A stretch of 64,000 nucleotides of DNA from an uncultured Pelagibacteraceae bacterium (lineage in GTDB: Bacteria > Pseudomonadota > Alphaproteobacteria > Pelagibacterales > Pelagibacteraceae), in contig CACLXL010000004.1 of the NCBI GenBank assembly GCA_902610975.1, forward strand, positions 36,911-100,910, read 5' to 3'. Position numbers and translations under genes: made by a program. The notes under the pieces are model-generated. The model had not been told where the DNA came from and made no database searches. It saw only the letters and a program-made list of their open reading frames with translations. Positions 1 to 8,453 of this stretch are shown here, piece by piece. The first letter of the stretch is position 1. Each line of letters begins with the position of its first letter.

Positions 1-2
1 TA

Positions 3-176
3 ACCCATGTTCACCCCAACAACTTTGGAGGTATCGATGAGTCTGGAGATCCTTTAGTAATTGAAATGACATTTGAAAGAAATCCAGAAAAAAGCAAAAC
101 GACCTTTGTTTTACCTAATAAATTTGACCAACCAAACAATCCTGATGTGAAGGATATAACTATCAAATTTGAATAA
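3..176 (+). CDS. C-terminal end of a possible SAM-dependent methyltransferase (5' cut by window)
   Basis: The first 176 bases are an open frame that runs in from outside the window and ends with TAA at 174-176. It encodes about 57 residues including HVHPNNFGG, then a VIEMTF strand and an Asn/Asp-rich tail. A His-rich HxHxNNxG segment followed by a beta strand resembles the C-terminus of FkbM-like and related class I methyltransferases in polysaccharide clusters; that match is from memory and tentative. The stop lies just before the ATG of the next glycosyltransferase, so the two are probably co-transcribed. The N-terminal SAM-binding part is not available here. Confidence 0.5.
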   Translation, partial: THVHPNNFGGIDESGDPLVIEMTFERNPEKSKTTFVLPNKFDQPNNPDVKDITIKFE

Positions 177-180
177 AGTA

Positions 181-1374
181 ATGGAAGATAACAAAATTAT
201 AACTGTTATGATGGAAAATCTTGAATATGGAGGTGCCACAACTCACTTAAAAACTTTAATAAAAAACAAAGCTTTTTCTAATGCAAAATTTATTCTTGTA
301 ACAAATAAGACCAATAAAGCTATTGATAAATCTTTTAAAATTAATAACAAAAAAATTGAAATATTTTTTTATAATTCATTAAATGTTTTAAGTCCAAACA
401 CAAAATTATCAAAATTAATAATTTTATTTTTAAAACCTTTTTTATTTTTAATATCAATTTTTCAAATGTATAATATTCTTAAAAAGTTAGAATTTAATAT
501 TTTGCTAGCGAACTGCGGCGGCTACGGCGATTTTAGATCAGAAATGGCATCTTTAATAGCCAATAAATTACTCAAAAAAAGAAAATCTTTTCTTTTGATT
601 CACCATTGTTACAACAGACCATTATTTTGGAATTTTATGATTAGTAAAATTAATCACCTTATAGCAAATTGTGTGGATGGAATTATTTTTGTATCTAATG
701 CAACAAAATTAACAATTAAGAAAAATACAACTTTACTTGATAATAATGTAAACAACATTGTAATACATAATGGTGTTGAAATTAAGAAATTTTCAAAAAA
801 ATTAATTCCAAAGCTCCTGACTCATCCAAAAAAAATTAAAATTGGAATGCTTTCAAGAATTGAAGAATATAAAGGTCAAATGGATTTAGTGGAGGGATTT
901 AATAGACTCCCAAAAAAGTTGAAAGATAAATGTAAAGTTTTTCTTGTCGGAAACGGGAAAAAGAGAGATATAATAGTCTTAAAAAAAAAGATTCAAGAAT
1001 ATAAACTTCCAGGAAAAATCAAAATTGTAAATTATTTAAATGAAGATAGTTATAAAATTATAAATAATTTTGATTTGTTATTTTCACTGACTCGAGATTT
1101 TGAAGCATTTGGATACTCAATAGCTGAAGCACTGTTTGTGAAAACACCAGTAATTTGCACAAATGTAGGAGGCATAAAGGAATTTGTTAACAAAAAAAAT
1201 GCAATTATTCTTCCTCCGAATAATATTTATTTAATTAAACGCTCTTTAATTGATTTCTTAACAAAGAAAAAACTATTCAATAACAAACAAAAAAATGGTT
1301 ATAAATTAATAAAAGATAAATTCAATTCCGATATTATGAGTAAAAAATTTATCGAATATTTTTCTCATGCATAA
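181..1374 (+). CDS. GT-B glycosyltransferase, family 1/4 type
   Basis: This 397-residue protein probably transfers a sugar from a nucleotide-sugar donor during surface glycan assembly. The N-terminus has the glycine-rich acceptor-side loop after LEYGGATTH. The C-terminal half has the donor-domain signatures: IGMLSRIEEYKGQ near residue 222, LLFSLTRDFEAFGYSIAEA and the following TPVICTNVGG, which includes the E-x7-E type nucleotide-sugar binding segment. I chose ATG 181 rather than the in-frame TTG at 169, because the TTG lies inside the preceding gene. The gene overlaps the next epimerase by eight bases. The sugar specificity cannot be read from sequence. Confidence 0.85.
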   Translation: MEDNKIITVMMENLEYGGATTHLKTLIKNKAFSNAKFILVTNKTNKAIDKSFKINNKKIEIFFYNSLNVLSPNTKLSKLIILFLKPFLFLISIFQMYNILKKLEFNILLANCGGYGDFRSEMASLIANKLLKKRKSFLLIHHCYNRPLFWNFMISKINHLIANCVDGIIFVSNATKLTIKKNTTLLDNNVNNIVIHNGVEIKKFSKKLIPKLLTHPKKIKIGMLSRIEEYKGQMDLVEGFNRLPKKLKDKCKVFLVGNGKKRDIIVLKKKIQEYKLPGKIKIVNYLNEDSYKIINNFDLLFSLTRDFEAFGYSIAEALFVKTPVICTNVGGIKEFVNKKNAIILPPNNIYLIKRSLIDFLTKKKLFNNKQKNGYKLIKDKFNSDIMSKKFIEYFSHA

Positions 1375-2287
1375 AATCCAAAATAAAAGAAAAATGCTTA
1401 TAGTTGGAGGATCTGGTTTTTTAGGTTATCACCTGGCAAAATCAGCTTTAAAAAATGGCTGGTACATTGATAGCATCTCTCGAAAACCTCCAAGGAAAAA
1501 TAGAAAGTTAACAAGAGTTAACTATTTAGTTTGTGATATTTCTAAATATAAAAATATAAAAAAAACAATAAAGAAAAAATATAATTTTGTTATTAATTTA
1601 GGAGGAAATGTCGATCATAAAAATAAAATAAAGACATTCCAAAGCCATTATAACGGCTGTAAGAATATTTCAAATTTCTTTTTAAAAAAAAATATTACAA
1701 CGTTTGTCCAAATCGGTTCAAGTAGCGAATATGCTAAACTGAAATCTCCACATAAAGAGAATTTTAAATGCAACCCTAAGTCTTACTATGGAAAGTCAAA
1801 AAATTTAGCTACAAATTTTTTGTTAAACCTAAAAAAAAATAATAATTTTCCTGTTGTTATCTTAAGATTGTATCAAACCTTTGGATCAAATCAGGACCCT
1901 AATAGACTTATACCATTTGTTATAAAATCTTGCCTTGAGGGAAAAAAATTTCCATGTTCTGATGGAAATCAATACAGAGATTTTATAGTAGTAGATCAGG
2001 TAGTTAAAGCTATTTTTAAATGTTATAAAAATAATAAAGCGTATGGGCAAATAATCAATATTGGATCTGGTAAAGCTCGTAAGGTGAAAGATGTAATTGA
2101 AGAGATTAAGAGAAAAATTAAAAAAGGAAAACCACAATATGGAATGATAAAGCTGAGATCTGAGGAAAGCTCAAAAGCATTTCCTAATTTGAAAAAAGCT
2201 AGAAAATTTCTTGATTGGATGCCAAAAGAAAATTTTAAAAAAAGTCTTTACAAAACAATTATATTTTATAAACAAAATGAAAACTAA
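1367..2287 (+). CDS. NAD-dependent sugar epimerase/dehydratase (extended SDR)
   Basis: The 306-residue product is an extended short-chain dehydrogenase acting on nucleotide-sugars. The Rossmann motif GGSGFLG is at residues 14-20, and the catalytic pair Tyr141 and Lys145 sits in YYGKSK, preceded by the active-site serines GSSSEY near 118. Family members epimerise, dehydrate or reduce nucleotide-sugars. The protein lies between a glycosyltransferase and a CDP-glucose synthesis gene, so a late CDP-hexose modifying step is plausible. An alternative start at the internal Met10 would place the Rossmann fold at the very N-terminus. Overlaps at both ends indicate an operon. Confidence 0.85.
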   Translation: MHKIQNKRKMLIVGGSGFLGYHLAKSALKNGWYIDSISRKPPRKNRKLTRVNYLVCDISKYKNIKKTIKKKYNFVINLGGNVDHKNKIKTFQSHYNGCKNISNFFLKKNITTFVQIGSSSEYAKLKSPHKENFKCNPKSYYGKSKNLATNFLLNLKKNNNFPVVILRLYQTFGSNQDPNRLIPFVIKSCLEGKKFPCSDGNQYRDFIVVDQVVKAIFKCYKNNKAYGQIINIGSGKARKVKDVIEEIKRKIKKGKPQYGMIKLRSEESSKAFPNLKKARKFLDWMPKENFKKSLYKTIIFYKQNEN

Positions 2288-2999
2288 AAAAAATATCTCA
2301 AAGGTAGTAATATTAGCAGGCGGAATGGGTACTAGAATTTCAGAGTACACCAAAACAATACCAAAACCTATGATTAAAATTGGTAAATTTCCAATTCTTG
2401 TTCATATTATAAAACATTTCAACAAATTTGGTTATAAAGATTTTTTAATAGCGACTGGCTATAAAGGAAAAGTAATTAAAGATTACTTTTTTAAGAAGAA
2501 AAATTTTTTTAAAAAACTTAAAATTAATGTAATTGATACTGGTCAAAAAACAATGACTGGAGGAAGAATTAAACGACTAAAAAAATATATAAAAGATGAG
2601 GATTTTTTCCTTACTTATGGAGACGGAATATCTAACGTAAATTTAGATAAACTTTATAATTTTTATATAAAAAGTAAAAAAAAAGTCGTATTAACCGCAG
2701 TAAGACCACCTGCAAGATTCGGTCATATAAAACTGAAAGACAATAAGGTTATTCAATTTAAAGAAAAGTCAAAACTTGATGAGGGTTGGATTAATGGAGG
2801 TTTTTTTATTATGAGTAAAATAATATTTAAATATTTAAAAAATGATAAGACTTATCTAGAGCGAGAACCTTTAGAAATTATTGCTAAGAAATCTTTTTTA
2901 GGCGCATATAAACATCACGACTTTTGGCAATGTGTTGATACGAAAAGAGATAAAGATAATTTAGAAAATCTATTGAAAAAGAAAAAAAATAAATTTTGA
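2277..2999 (+). CDS. rfbF: Glucose-1-phosphate cytidylyltransferase-like nucleotidyltransferase
   Basis: The enzyme would join CTP and glucose 1-phosphate to give CDP-glucose. The nucleotidyltransferase signature LAGGMGTR is at residues 13-20, followed by IPKPMIKIG, the usual Lys-Pro-Met substrate loop, and a YGDG metal-binding motif near 120. The length of about 240 residues is slightly short of the usual 255 or so. I chose ATG 2277, which overlaps the stop of the previous gene; an upstream in-frame ATG at 2211 would add 22 residues with no family similarity. The CDP-glucose assignment is strengthened by the CDP-glucose 4,6-dehydratase two genes downstream. Confidence 0.83.
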   Translation: MKTKKNISKVVILAGGMGTRISEYTKTIPKPMIKIGKFPILVHIIKHFNKFGYKDFLIATGYKGKVIKDYFFKKKNFFKKLKINVIDTGQKTMTGGRIKRLKKYIKDEDFFLTYGDGISNVNLDKLYNFYIKSKKKVVLTAVRPPARFGHIKLKDNKVIQFKEKSKLDEGWINGGFFIMSKIIFKYLKNDKTYLEREPLEIIAKKSFLGAYKHHDFWQCVDTKRDKDNLENLLKKKKNKF

Positions 3000-3994
3000 A
3001 ATCTTATAATAAAGAAACCAAGAAAAAAGAATTTTTTTTAAAAAAAAATTTTCTTTTTATTGCTAAAAGTATACTTAAAATTTTATTTATAAAAAAAATT
3101 TTATTTTTATTAATATACAAATTTCAAAAATTCTTTTCTAAAATAAATTACAAACCTTTAAGAGGTTTAGTCTATGATGCAGTTTCAGAAAAGCAGAGAT
3201 TAATAGAACTTCAAACTAAAAAAGAAAGATTATATATTTTTTCAAACGATAAAAATTTATCTAGAGACCTTTTTATTAATAATGAATTTGACCTATTCAA
3301 ATTTAAAAAAGTAGTTGAAATTTTAAAAAATCAAAATCTAAAAACCCTATATGATATTGGTGCAAATATAGGAGTTACATGTATCCCAGCGGTTAAAAGG
3401 GGTTACTTCGAATATGCACATGCCGTAGAACCAGAATTAAAAAATTTTAATTTATTAAATAAAAATGTGAATTTAAACAATTTAGATGAAAGAATTTTAA
3501 CTTATAATTTTGCGTTATCTAATAGCGATGATAGTCATCTGGAGATGGAACTATCTGAGGATAATTCAGGTGATCATAGAATTAGACCTTTTAATCCACA
3601 AATTACAATCCACGATGAAAATAAAAGAAATATAACTAAAGTTATATCTAAAAAATTTGATACATTGTTCAAAAACTTAAATCTAAAAAATGATTTAGTA
3701 TGGATTGATGCTCAAGGATATGAACCAGTAATTTTAGATGGAGCCGAAAATTTAATTAAGAGCAAAATACCTCTAGTAATAGAATTTTGGCCTTATGGAC
3801 TCAAAAGAAATAAACTTTGGGAAAAAGTTGATATTTTTCTGAAAAAATATGACTACTATATTGATTTAAGTGAAAGACAAATTAATAAAACACAAATTAA
3901 TCAAAAGTCTTTAGAAGAGTTAAAAAATGGATGGGAGGAGGAAAAAAAAAATAATCATTCACTTTTTACTGATTTGCTATTAATTAAGAATTAA
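2996..3994 (+). CDS. FkbM-family SAM-dependent methyltransferase
   Basis: The 332-residue protein has the FkbM fold: motif I is LYDIGANIGVT near residue 118, followed by an acidic AVEPE motif and then VWIDAQGYEPVILDGAE near 240. FkbM enzymes O-methylate sugars or polyketides, and in this context a capsule or O-antigen sugar is the likely substrate. The only usable start is TTG 2996, which overlaps the stop of the previous gene, since no ATG occurs until deep inside the catalytic domain. The first 50 residues are Lys/Phe/Leu-rich and may contact the membrane. It lies between the two CDP-glucose pathway genes. Confidence 0.8.
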   Translation: MKSYNKETKKKEFFLKKNFLFIAKSILKILFIKKILFLLIYKFQKFFSKINYKPLRGLVYDAVSEKQRLIELQTKKERLYIFSNDKNLSRDLFINNEFDLFKFKKVVEILKNQNLKTLYDIGANIGVTCIPAVKRGYFEYAHAVEPELKNFNLLNKNVNLNNLDERILTYNFALSNSDDSHLEMELSEDNSGDHRIRPFNPQITIHDENKRNITKVISKKFDTLFKNLNLKNDLVWIDAQGYEPVILDGAENLIKSKIPLVIEFWPYGLKRNKLWEKVDIFLKKYDYYIDLSERQINKTQINQKSLEELKNGWEEEKKNNHSLFTDLLLIKN

Positions 3995-5062
3995 ATGGAA
4001 AAACAATTTGAAGTTTTTAAAAATAAAAAAGTATTAATAACTGGACATACTGGATTCAAAGGTTCTTGGCTCACTCTATGGCTTAGCAAAATCGGAGCAA
4101 AAGTCTACGGAATTTCACTTAAAAGTAAGAGCCTCAATCACTTTAATTCATTAAAAATTAAAGGTGTTAAATCAAATTTTTTTGATATTAAAGATCAAAA
4201 AAAGTTAAAAAAAGTTTTTCAGAAAATTAAACCTGATTTTGTTTTTCATTTGGCAGCGCAAGCTCTAGTAAAACGATCATATGAAAATTCTACTGAAACC
4301 TTTCTTAGCAACTCGATTGGAACACTTAATGTACTAGAGGGTCTTAAATCTCTGAGAAATAATTGTACTGCGGTGATAATCACTAGCGATAAAGTTTATA
4401 AAAATTTTGAAGTAAAACGAGGATACAAAGAGAACGACATAATTGGTGGACAGGATCCTTACAGTGCATCAAAAGGATGCGCAGAGCTGATAATCGAGTC
4501 CTATTTTTCATCTTTTTTAAAAAGAAATAAAAATTTAAAAATTGCTATTGCAAGAGCTGGAAATGTTATTGGCGGAGGGGATTGGAGTAAGGACAGACTG
4601 ATTCCTGATTGCGCTAAATCATGGAAAAGTAAAAAGCCTGTAATTTTAAGAAATCCAAATTCTACAAGACCTTGGCAGAATGTTTTGGATGTAATTAGAG
4701 GATACATGATATTAGCTAAAACTCTAAGAGAAAAAATTAATTTAAATGGAAAACCTTTTAATTTCGGACCACAAAGTAATGAAAATTACTCAGTAATAGA
4801 TGTAATCAAATTACTAAAAAAGAATTGGAAAAACTTTAATTTCAAAATTCAAAATTCAAAAAAAAATTACAAAGAAGCTAATCTTTTAAAACTTAACAGC
4901 AATAAAGCAAATGTACTTCTAAAATGGAAGTGTGCCTTAAAATTTAAACAATCAGTAGAATTAACCGCAAATTGGTATAAAAATTATTTTAATACAAAAA
5001 ATGTCAAAAAAACTTCACTTTTAACCTTAGAAAATTATTATCATCATTTAGACAAGCAATAA
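3995..5062 (+). CDS. rfbG: CDP-glucose 4,6-dehydratase
   Basis: This 355-residue extended SDR should convert CDP-glucose to CDP-4-keto-6-deoxyglucose, the branch point to 3,6-dideoxyhexoses and related sugars. The family-specific Rossmann loop GHTGFKGSW is at residues 17-25, the catalytic motif YSASKG is near 156, and ARAGNVIGGGDWSKDRLIPD is characteristic of RfbG. The gene starts directly after the methyltransferase stop with no spacer. The enzymes that follow RfbG in dideoxysugar synthesis (RfbH-type dehydrase, reductases) are not in this window, so the final sugar is unknown. Confidence 0.92.
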   Translation: MEKQFEVFKNKKVLITGHTGFKGSWLTLWLSKIGAKVYGISLKSKSLNHFNSLKIKGVKSNFFDIKDQKKLKKVFQKIKPDFVFHLAAQALVKRSYENSTETFLSNSIGTLNVLEGLKSLRNNCTAVIITSDKVYKNFEVKRGYKENDIIGGQDPYSASKGCAELIIESYFSSFLKRNKNLKIAIARAGNVIGGGDWSKDRLIPDCAKSWKSKKPVILRNPNSTRPWQNVLDVIRGYMILAKTLREKINLNGKPFNFGPQSNENYSVIDVIKLLKKNWKNFNFKIQNSKKNYKEANLLKLNSNKANVLLKWKCALKFKQSVELTANWYKNYFNTKNVKKTSLLTLENYYHHLDKQ

Positions 5063-5064
5063 GA

Positions 5065-6900
5065 TTAGTCTAGCTCTATATCTTTACTGTAATCATTTAT
5101 AAGCTTTTTATCCTGTTCATCTTTAAAAAGAATAAAGTTTTCGCAAACTAAGATGTCTAAATTTGTTCCCATAAAACATTTGAAAGCGTCTTCAACATTA
5201 CCTACTATTGGCTCACCTCTGATATTAAAAGATGTATTTACAAGAATTGGACAACCAGTTAAATTTTTAAAAGCATTGATTAATTTATAAAATCTTGGAT
5301 TAGTTTCTTTGTGGACAGTTTGAATTCTTGATGAATAGTCCACATGTGTGATTGCAGGAACACTTGATCTTTTTATGTTAAGTTTGTCAATTCCAAACAA
5401 ATTTTTTTCTTCGGAATTCATTTCAATTTGTTTATTTTTTTTTACATTAGCTACTAATAACATATAAGGACTTTTTTCTTTTGTTTCAAACCAATTTGAG
5501 ACTTCCTCATTTATAATTGAAGGAGCAAATGGTCTAAAACTTTCTCTAAATTTGATTTTTAAATTAAGCTCCTTTTGCATTTTTTCAGATTGAGGATTAC
5601 CTAAAATAGACCTGCCGCCTAATGCCCTTGGTCCAAATTCCATTCTGCCTTGAAACCAACCTACTGTTTTATTATTCTTAAGATTTATAGCTACTTCGTC
5701 AAAAAGCTCATTATCATTTTTTTTATGATAATTCGCATTCAAGGAATCCAAGACTTTTTGAACTTCTTTATTATCAAATTTGGGCCCAAGAAAAGACCCT
5801 TTCATTTCGTCGTCTTTATTAATTACTCTCTCCATATTTAAATCTTGATACCAATATCCCAATGCAGCACCTAAAGAACCACCTGCATCTCCTGCTGCGG
5901 GTTGTATCCATACATTTTCAAATATTCCTTTTTTTAAAATTTTTCCATTTACAACACAGTTAAGAGCTACCCCTCCCGCAAGACATAGATTTGTAATTCC
6001 ATATTCCATTTTAACATTTTCACAAATTTTCAAAATTATTTCTTCCAAAACCACTTGTATAGAAGCTGCCAAATCCATATGAAATTGAGTGAGCATTTGA
6101 TCTCTCTTTCTCACGGGTTTTTCGAAAAGTTTTGAAAAGTTTTCCGATATCATCGTAAATCCCGTTTGATAATTAAAATATTTCATATTTAAGAAAAATG
6201 AACCATCCTCACGAACTTCAACTAGATTTTTTAAAATTTTTTCTTTGAATTTCGGCACTCCATATGGTGCTAATCCCATTACCTTATATTCACCGCTGTT
6301 AACTTTAAAGCCAAGATAATAAGTAAACGCAGAATAAAGCAAACCTAATGAGTGTGGAAAATGAATTTCTTTTTTAATCTCTATTTTATTTTCTTTCCCT
6401 ATAGCTATAGTTGTTGTTGCTTTCTCCCCAACACCATCCAAAGTAAGAATTATGGCTTCTTTAAAAGGTGAGGGATAAAATGCTGAAGCTGCATGACTAA
6501 AATGATGCTCTGAAAATTTAATTTTGTTATACCCATTAAAGTTTTTATCTATTTTCTTTAAGTCATGATAAATCATTTTTTTTTGAAATATCTTCTCGCC
6601 TAACCATAATGGAATTGATCTCATGTATGACTGAATCCCCTTGGGTGCAGAAAAAACATAAGTTTTTAATAATCTTTCAAATTTGAGTAATGGTTTTTCG
6701 TAAAATATTACATAATCCACATCATTAAGATTTAATTTTCTCTCTTTAAGTACATATTTAATAGAATTAAAGGGAAAGCTAGAATCATGTTTTTTTCTAG
6801 AAAACCGTTCCTCTTGCGCTGCTGCTATGATTTCACTATTTATTAATAGTGAAGCAGCACTGTCATGATAAAAAGCGGAAATTCCTAAAATTTTTGTCAT
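5065..6900 (-). CDS. Carbamoyltransferase, NodU/CmcH family
   Basis: The 611-residue enzyme should transfer a carbamoyl group from carbamoyl phosphate, through a carbamoyl-adenylate, to a sugar hydroxyl or small molecule. The N-terminal Kae1-like domain shows GISAFYHDSAAS at residues 6-17, the metal-binding EHHFSHAASAF near 128 and LAGGVALNCVVNG near 310. The C-terminal YrdC-like carbamoyltransferase domain shows MEFGPRALGGRSI near 422. The length matches the family. It is convergent with rfbG, with only two bases between stops, and its start shares one base with the stop of the small membrane protein upstream, so those two form an operon. Carbamoylation of the cluster's surface glycan is inferred. 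Confidence 0.93.
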   Translation of the reverse strand: MTKILGISAFYHDSAASLLINSEIIAAAQEERFSRKKHDSSFPFNSIKYVLKERKLNLNDVDYVIFYEKPLLKFERLLKTYVFSAPKGIQSYMRSIPLWLGEKIFQKKMIYHDLKKIDKNFNGYNKIKFSEHHFSHAASAFYPSPFKEAIILTLDGVGEKATTTIAIGKENKIEIKKEIHFPHSLGLLYSAFTYYLGFKVNSGEYKVMGLAPYGVPKFKEKILKNLVEVREDGSFFLNMKYFNYQTGFTMISENFSKLFEKPVRKRDQMLTQFHMDLAASIQVVLEEIILKICENVKMEYGITNLCLAGGVALNCVVNGKILKKGIFENVWIQPAAGDAGGSLGAALGYWYQDLNMERVINKDDEMKGSFLGPKFDNKEVQKVLDSLNANYHKKNDNELFDEVAINLKNNKTVGWFQGRMEFGPRALGGRSILGNPQSEKMQKELNLKIKFRESFRPFAPSIINEEVSNWFETKEKSPYMLLVANVKKNKQIEMNSEEKNLFGIDKLNIKRSSVPAITHVDYSSRIQTVHKETNPRFYKLINAFKNLTGCPILVNTSFNIRGEPIVGNVEDAFKCFMGTNLDILVCENFILFKDEQDKKLINDYSKDIELD

Positions 6901-7091
6901 TAAAACTGCTTATCCATACTACTCATTTTCCGAGATCTTCTTAACCAAAAACTTTTTTTATCCTTATAATTGCCTAACTTATTTAGGATAAAAGTTAAAA
7001 ACCCTAATGGAGTTATAATTAAAATGAAAATTAATAAAGACAGAGGGATAAATATAATTTTTTTGAGAAGGCTTATTAATCTTGAAGACAT
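6900..7091 (-). CDS. Short SxtJ-like membrane protein
   Basis: The 63-residue protein has one clear hydrophobic stretch, roughly residues 8-34, then LGFLTFILNKL and a basic tail with FWLRRSRKMSSMDKQF. Carbamoyltransferase genes of this family are often accompanied by a small DUF5989 protein and an SxtJ-type membrane protein. The ITPLGF segment and the aromatic-basic tail resemble the C-terminal half of SxtJ, so this may be a shortened homologue; that is inference. I chose ATG 7091; an ATG at 7115 would add eight residues. The 1-nt overlap with the carbamoyltransferase implies a shared role. Confidence 0.6.
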   Translation of the reverse strand: MSSRLISLLKKIIFIPLSLLIFILIITPLGFLTFILNKLGNYKDKKSFWLRRSRKMSSMDKQF

Positions 7092-7140
7092 GCTTATTAA
7101 TATATAGAAATTCAAATGAATACAATATTTATCATTTCGT

Positions 7141-7935
7141 ATGACTAAAAAATCACCATTAATAAGCGTTATAATGAATGCCCGTAATAGCGAAAAATAC
7201 TTAGATGAATGTCTTAGAAGTTTAAAGACTCAATCTTATAAAAAATGGGAATTAGTTTTTTTTGATAATTGTTCTTCTGATAATACTCAAAAAATATTAA
7301 AAAAATCAAAAATTAAAAAATTAAAATATTATTTTTCTAAAAGTAGATTAAAACTTTATCGTGCAAGAAATTTAGCTATTAAAAAAGCCTCTGGAGATTA
7401 CATAACTTTTTTAGATACTGACGATATATGGGCAAAAGATAAGTTACAAAAACAAATAAATTTTCTAAGAAAAAATACAGAATTTAAGATGATATACTCA
7501 AATTATTACATTATTGATAAGTACAAAAAAAATAAAAAATTAAAATTTAAAAGCCCTTTACCAAGCGGTAAAATTACAGATAATCTTTTAAAAGAATATG
7601 TTATCGCAATACTCACAGTCATGGTTGAAAAAAATATAATTTTAAAAAATAAATTTAATGAAAAATATGAAATTATAGGAGATTTTGATCTTTTCTTAAA
7701 ATTAAGCAAAAATTATAAAATTGGAAAAATTCAAAAGCCATTAGCTTTTTATAGACAACATGAAACAAACTTCTCAAAAAAAACTAAGATTTATAAAGAT
7801 GAATTAAATGAATGGATTGTAAATAATCGTGAAAAACTCGCAAAATCTGGTCATAATTTAACTTATTTAAAATTTTATTTATTTAAATTAAAATTGAAAA
7901 ATTTAATTAAACTAATTTTTAATTTGGGTGTGTAG
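7141..7935 (+). CDS. Family 2 (GT-A) glycosyltransferase
   Basis: The 264-residue enzyme has the GT2 pattern: ISVIMNARNSEKYLDECLRS at residues 8-27, the nucleotide-binding FDNCSSDNT near 40, and a FLDTDDIW DXD-type metal motif near 92. It probably adds one sugar to a surface glycan. Its start lies only 25 bases from the diverging SxtJ-like gene, so both promoters must fit in that spacer and the 5' regions. Its TAG stop lies inside the gene for tRNA-Val: the last ten coding bases are the first ten of the tRNA. It is the last polysaccharide gene before the rRNA/tRNA boundary. Confidence 0.88.
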   Translation: MTKKSPLISVIMNARNSEKYLDECLRSLKTQSYKKWELVFFDNCSSDNTQKILKKSKIKKLKYYFSKSRLKLYRARNLAIKKASGDYITFLDTDDIWAKDKLQKQINFLRKNTEFKMIYSNYYIIDKYKKNKKLKFKSPLPSGKITDNLLKEYVIAILTVMVEKNIILKNKFNEKYEIIGDFDLFLKLSKNYKIGKIQKPLAFYRQHETNFSKKTKIYKDELNEWIVNNREKLAKSGHNLTYLKFYLFKLKLKNLIKLIFNLGV

Positions 7936-8000
7936 TTCAGTGGTAGAACGCTACGTTGACATCGTAGAGGTCATAAGTTCAATTCTTATCACACCCACCA
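7926..8000 (+). tRNA. tRNA-Val(GAC)
   Basis: The sequence folds as a complete cloverleaf of 75 nt: a seven-base acceptor stem (7926-7932 with 7990-7996), the five-base anticodon stem CTACG/CGTAG around loop TTGACAT, a T-arm with TTCAATT, discriminator A and an encoded CCA at 7998-8000. The anticodon GAC reads Val GUC/GUU codons. Its 5' end overlaps the coding end and stop codon of the GT2 gene. Confidence 0.96.
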
Positions 8001-8061
8001 AAAGCCTAATATAAGCCTATAATCAGCTATTTACTTATTAATATAAAAATATTATAAAGCC

Positions 8062-8180
8062 TTGCCTGGTGATTATTGCGAAGGGGCCACACCCGATTCC
8101 ATTCCGAACTCGGAAGTTAAGTCCTTCAGCGCCGATGGTACTTTGTCTTAAGATACGGGAGAGTAGGACGTTGCCAGGCT
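8062..8180 (+). rRNA. rrf: 5S ribosomal RNA
   Basis: The sequence has the 5S hallmarks: terminal helix GCCTGG (8064-8069) pairing with CCAGGC (8174-8179), the conserved CCACACCCGATTCCATTCCG block, then GAACTCGGAAGTTAAG and GCGCCGATGGTACT, followed by GGGAGAGTAGG. Ends are judged from helix I and may be off by a few bases. No 16S or 23S gene is in the window, so this 5S stands apart from the rest of the rRNA operon. A TATTAT box at 8050-8055 could serve as a -10 element for it. Confidence 0.95.
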
Positions 8181-8198
8181 TAAACAATTTACAAATTT

Positions 8199-8324
8199 AT
8201 GAAAGTAGCTAGCTCATTAAAATCACTAAAAAAAAGAGATCTAAACTCCAAGCTAGTAAAGCGTAGAGGCAAACTTTACGTTATAAACAAGAAAAATCCA
8301 AGATTCAAAGCTCGTCAAGGTTAG
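8199..8324 (+). CDS. rpmJ: 50S ribosomal protein L36 (zinc-free form)
   Basis: This small 41-residue gene begins [14 protein letters not shown] and ends [14 protein letters not shown], the typical alphaproteobacterial L36. The protein is strongly basic and belongs in the large subunit. The Cys/His zinc ligands of the classic L36 are absent, which is the C-minus paralogue type. It starts 19 nt after the 5S rRNA and precedes the COX IV micro-gene by seven nt. Confidence 0.95.
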   Translation: MKVASSLKSLKKRDLNSKLVKRRGKLYVINKKNPRFKARQG

Positions 8325-8331
8325 TCACATT

Positions 8332-8442
8332 ATGAGCGAAAACGATTTTAAAAAAACATACAGCGGTTTCACAAAATTTGTTTTGTGGAGCACTCTTGCA
8401 GTTGTAGCTTTATTAGTAATTTTAGCAGTTACGTTACTGTAG
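8332..8442 (+). CDS. aa3-type cytochrome c oxidase subunit IV-like micro-protein
   Basis: The gene encodes only 36 residues: a short polar N-terminus (MSENDFKKTYSGFTKF) followed by one transmembrane helix from about residue 17 to 36. The length, the layout and a WSTLAVVALLVILAV type helix match the small bacterial aa3 oxidase subunit IV family (COX4_pro_2). The helix would sit in the inner membrane beside the oxidase core, which is encoded elsewhere. The same protein type is often found upstream of pntA in alphaproteobacteria. Assignment is by length, topology and context. Confidence 0.75.
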   Translation: MSENDFKKTYSGFTKFVLWSTLAVVALLVILAVTLL

Positions 8443-8453
8443 AATAAATTATT

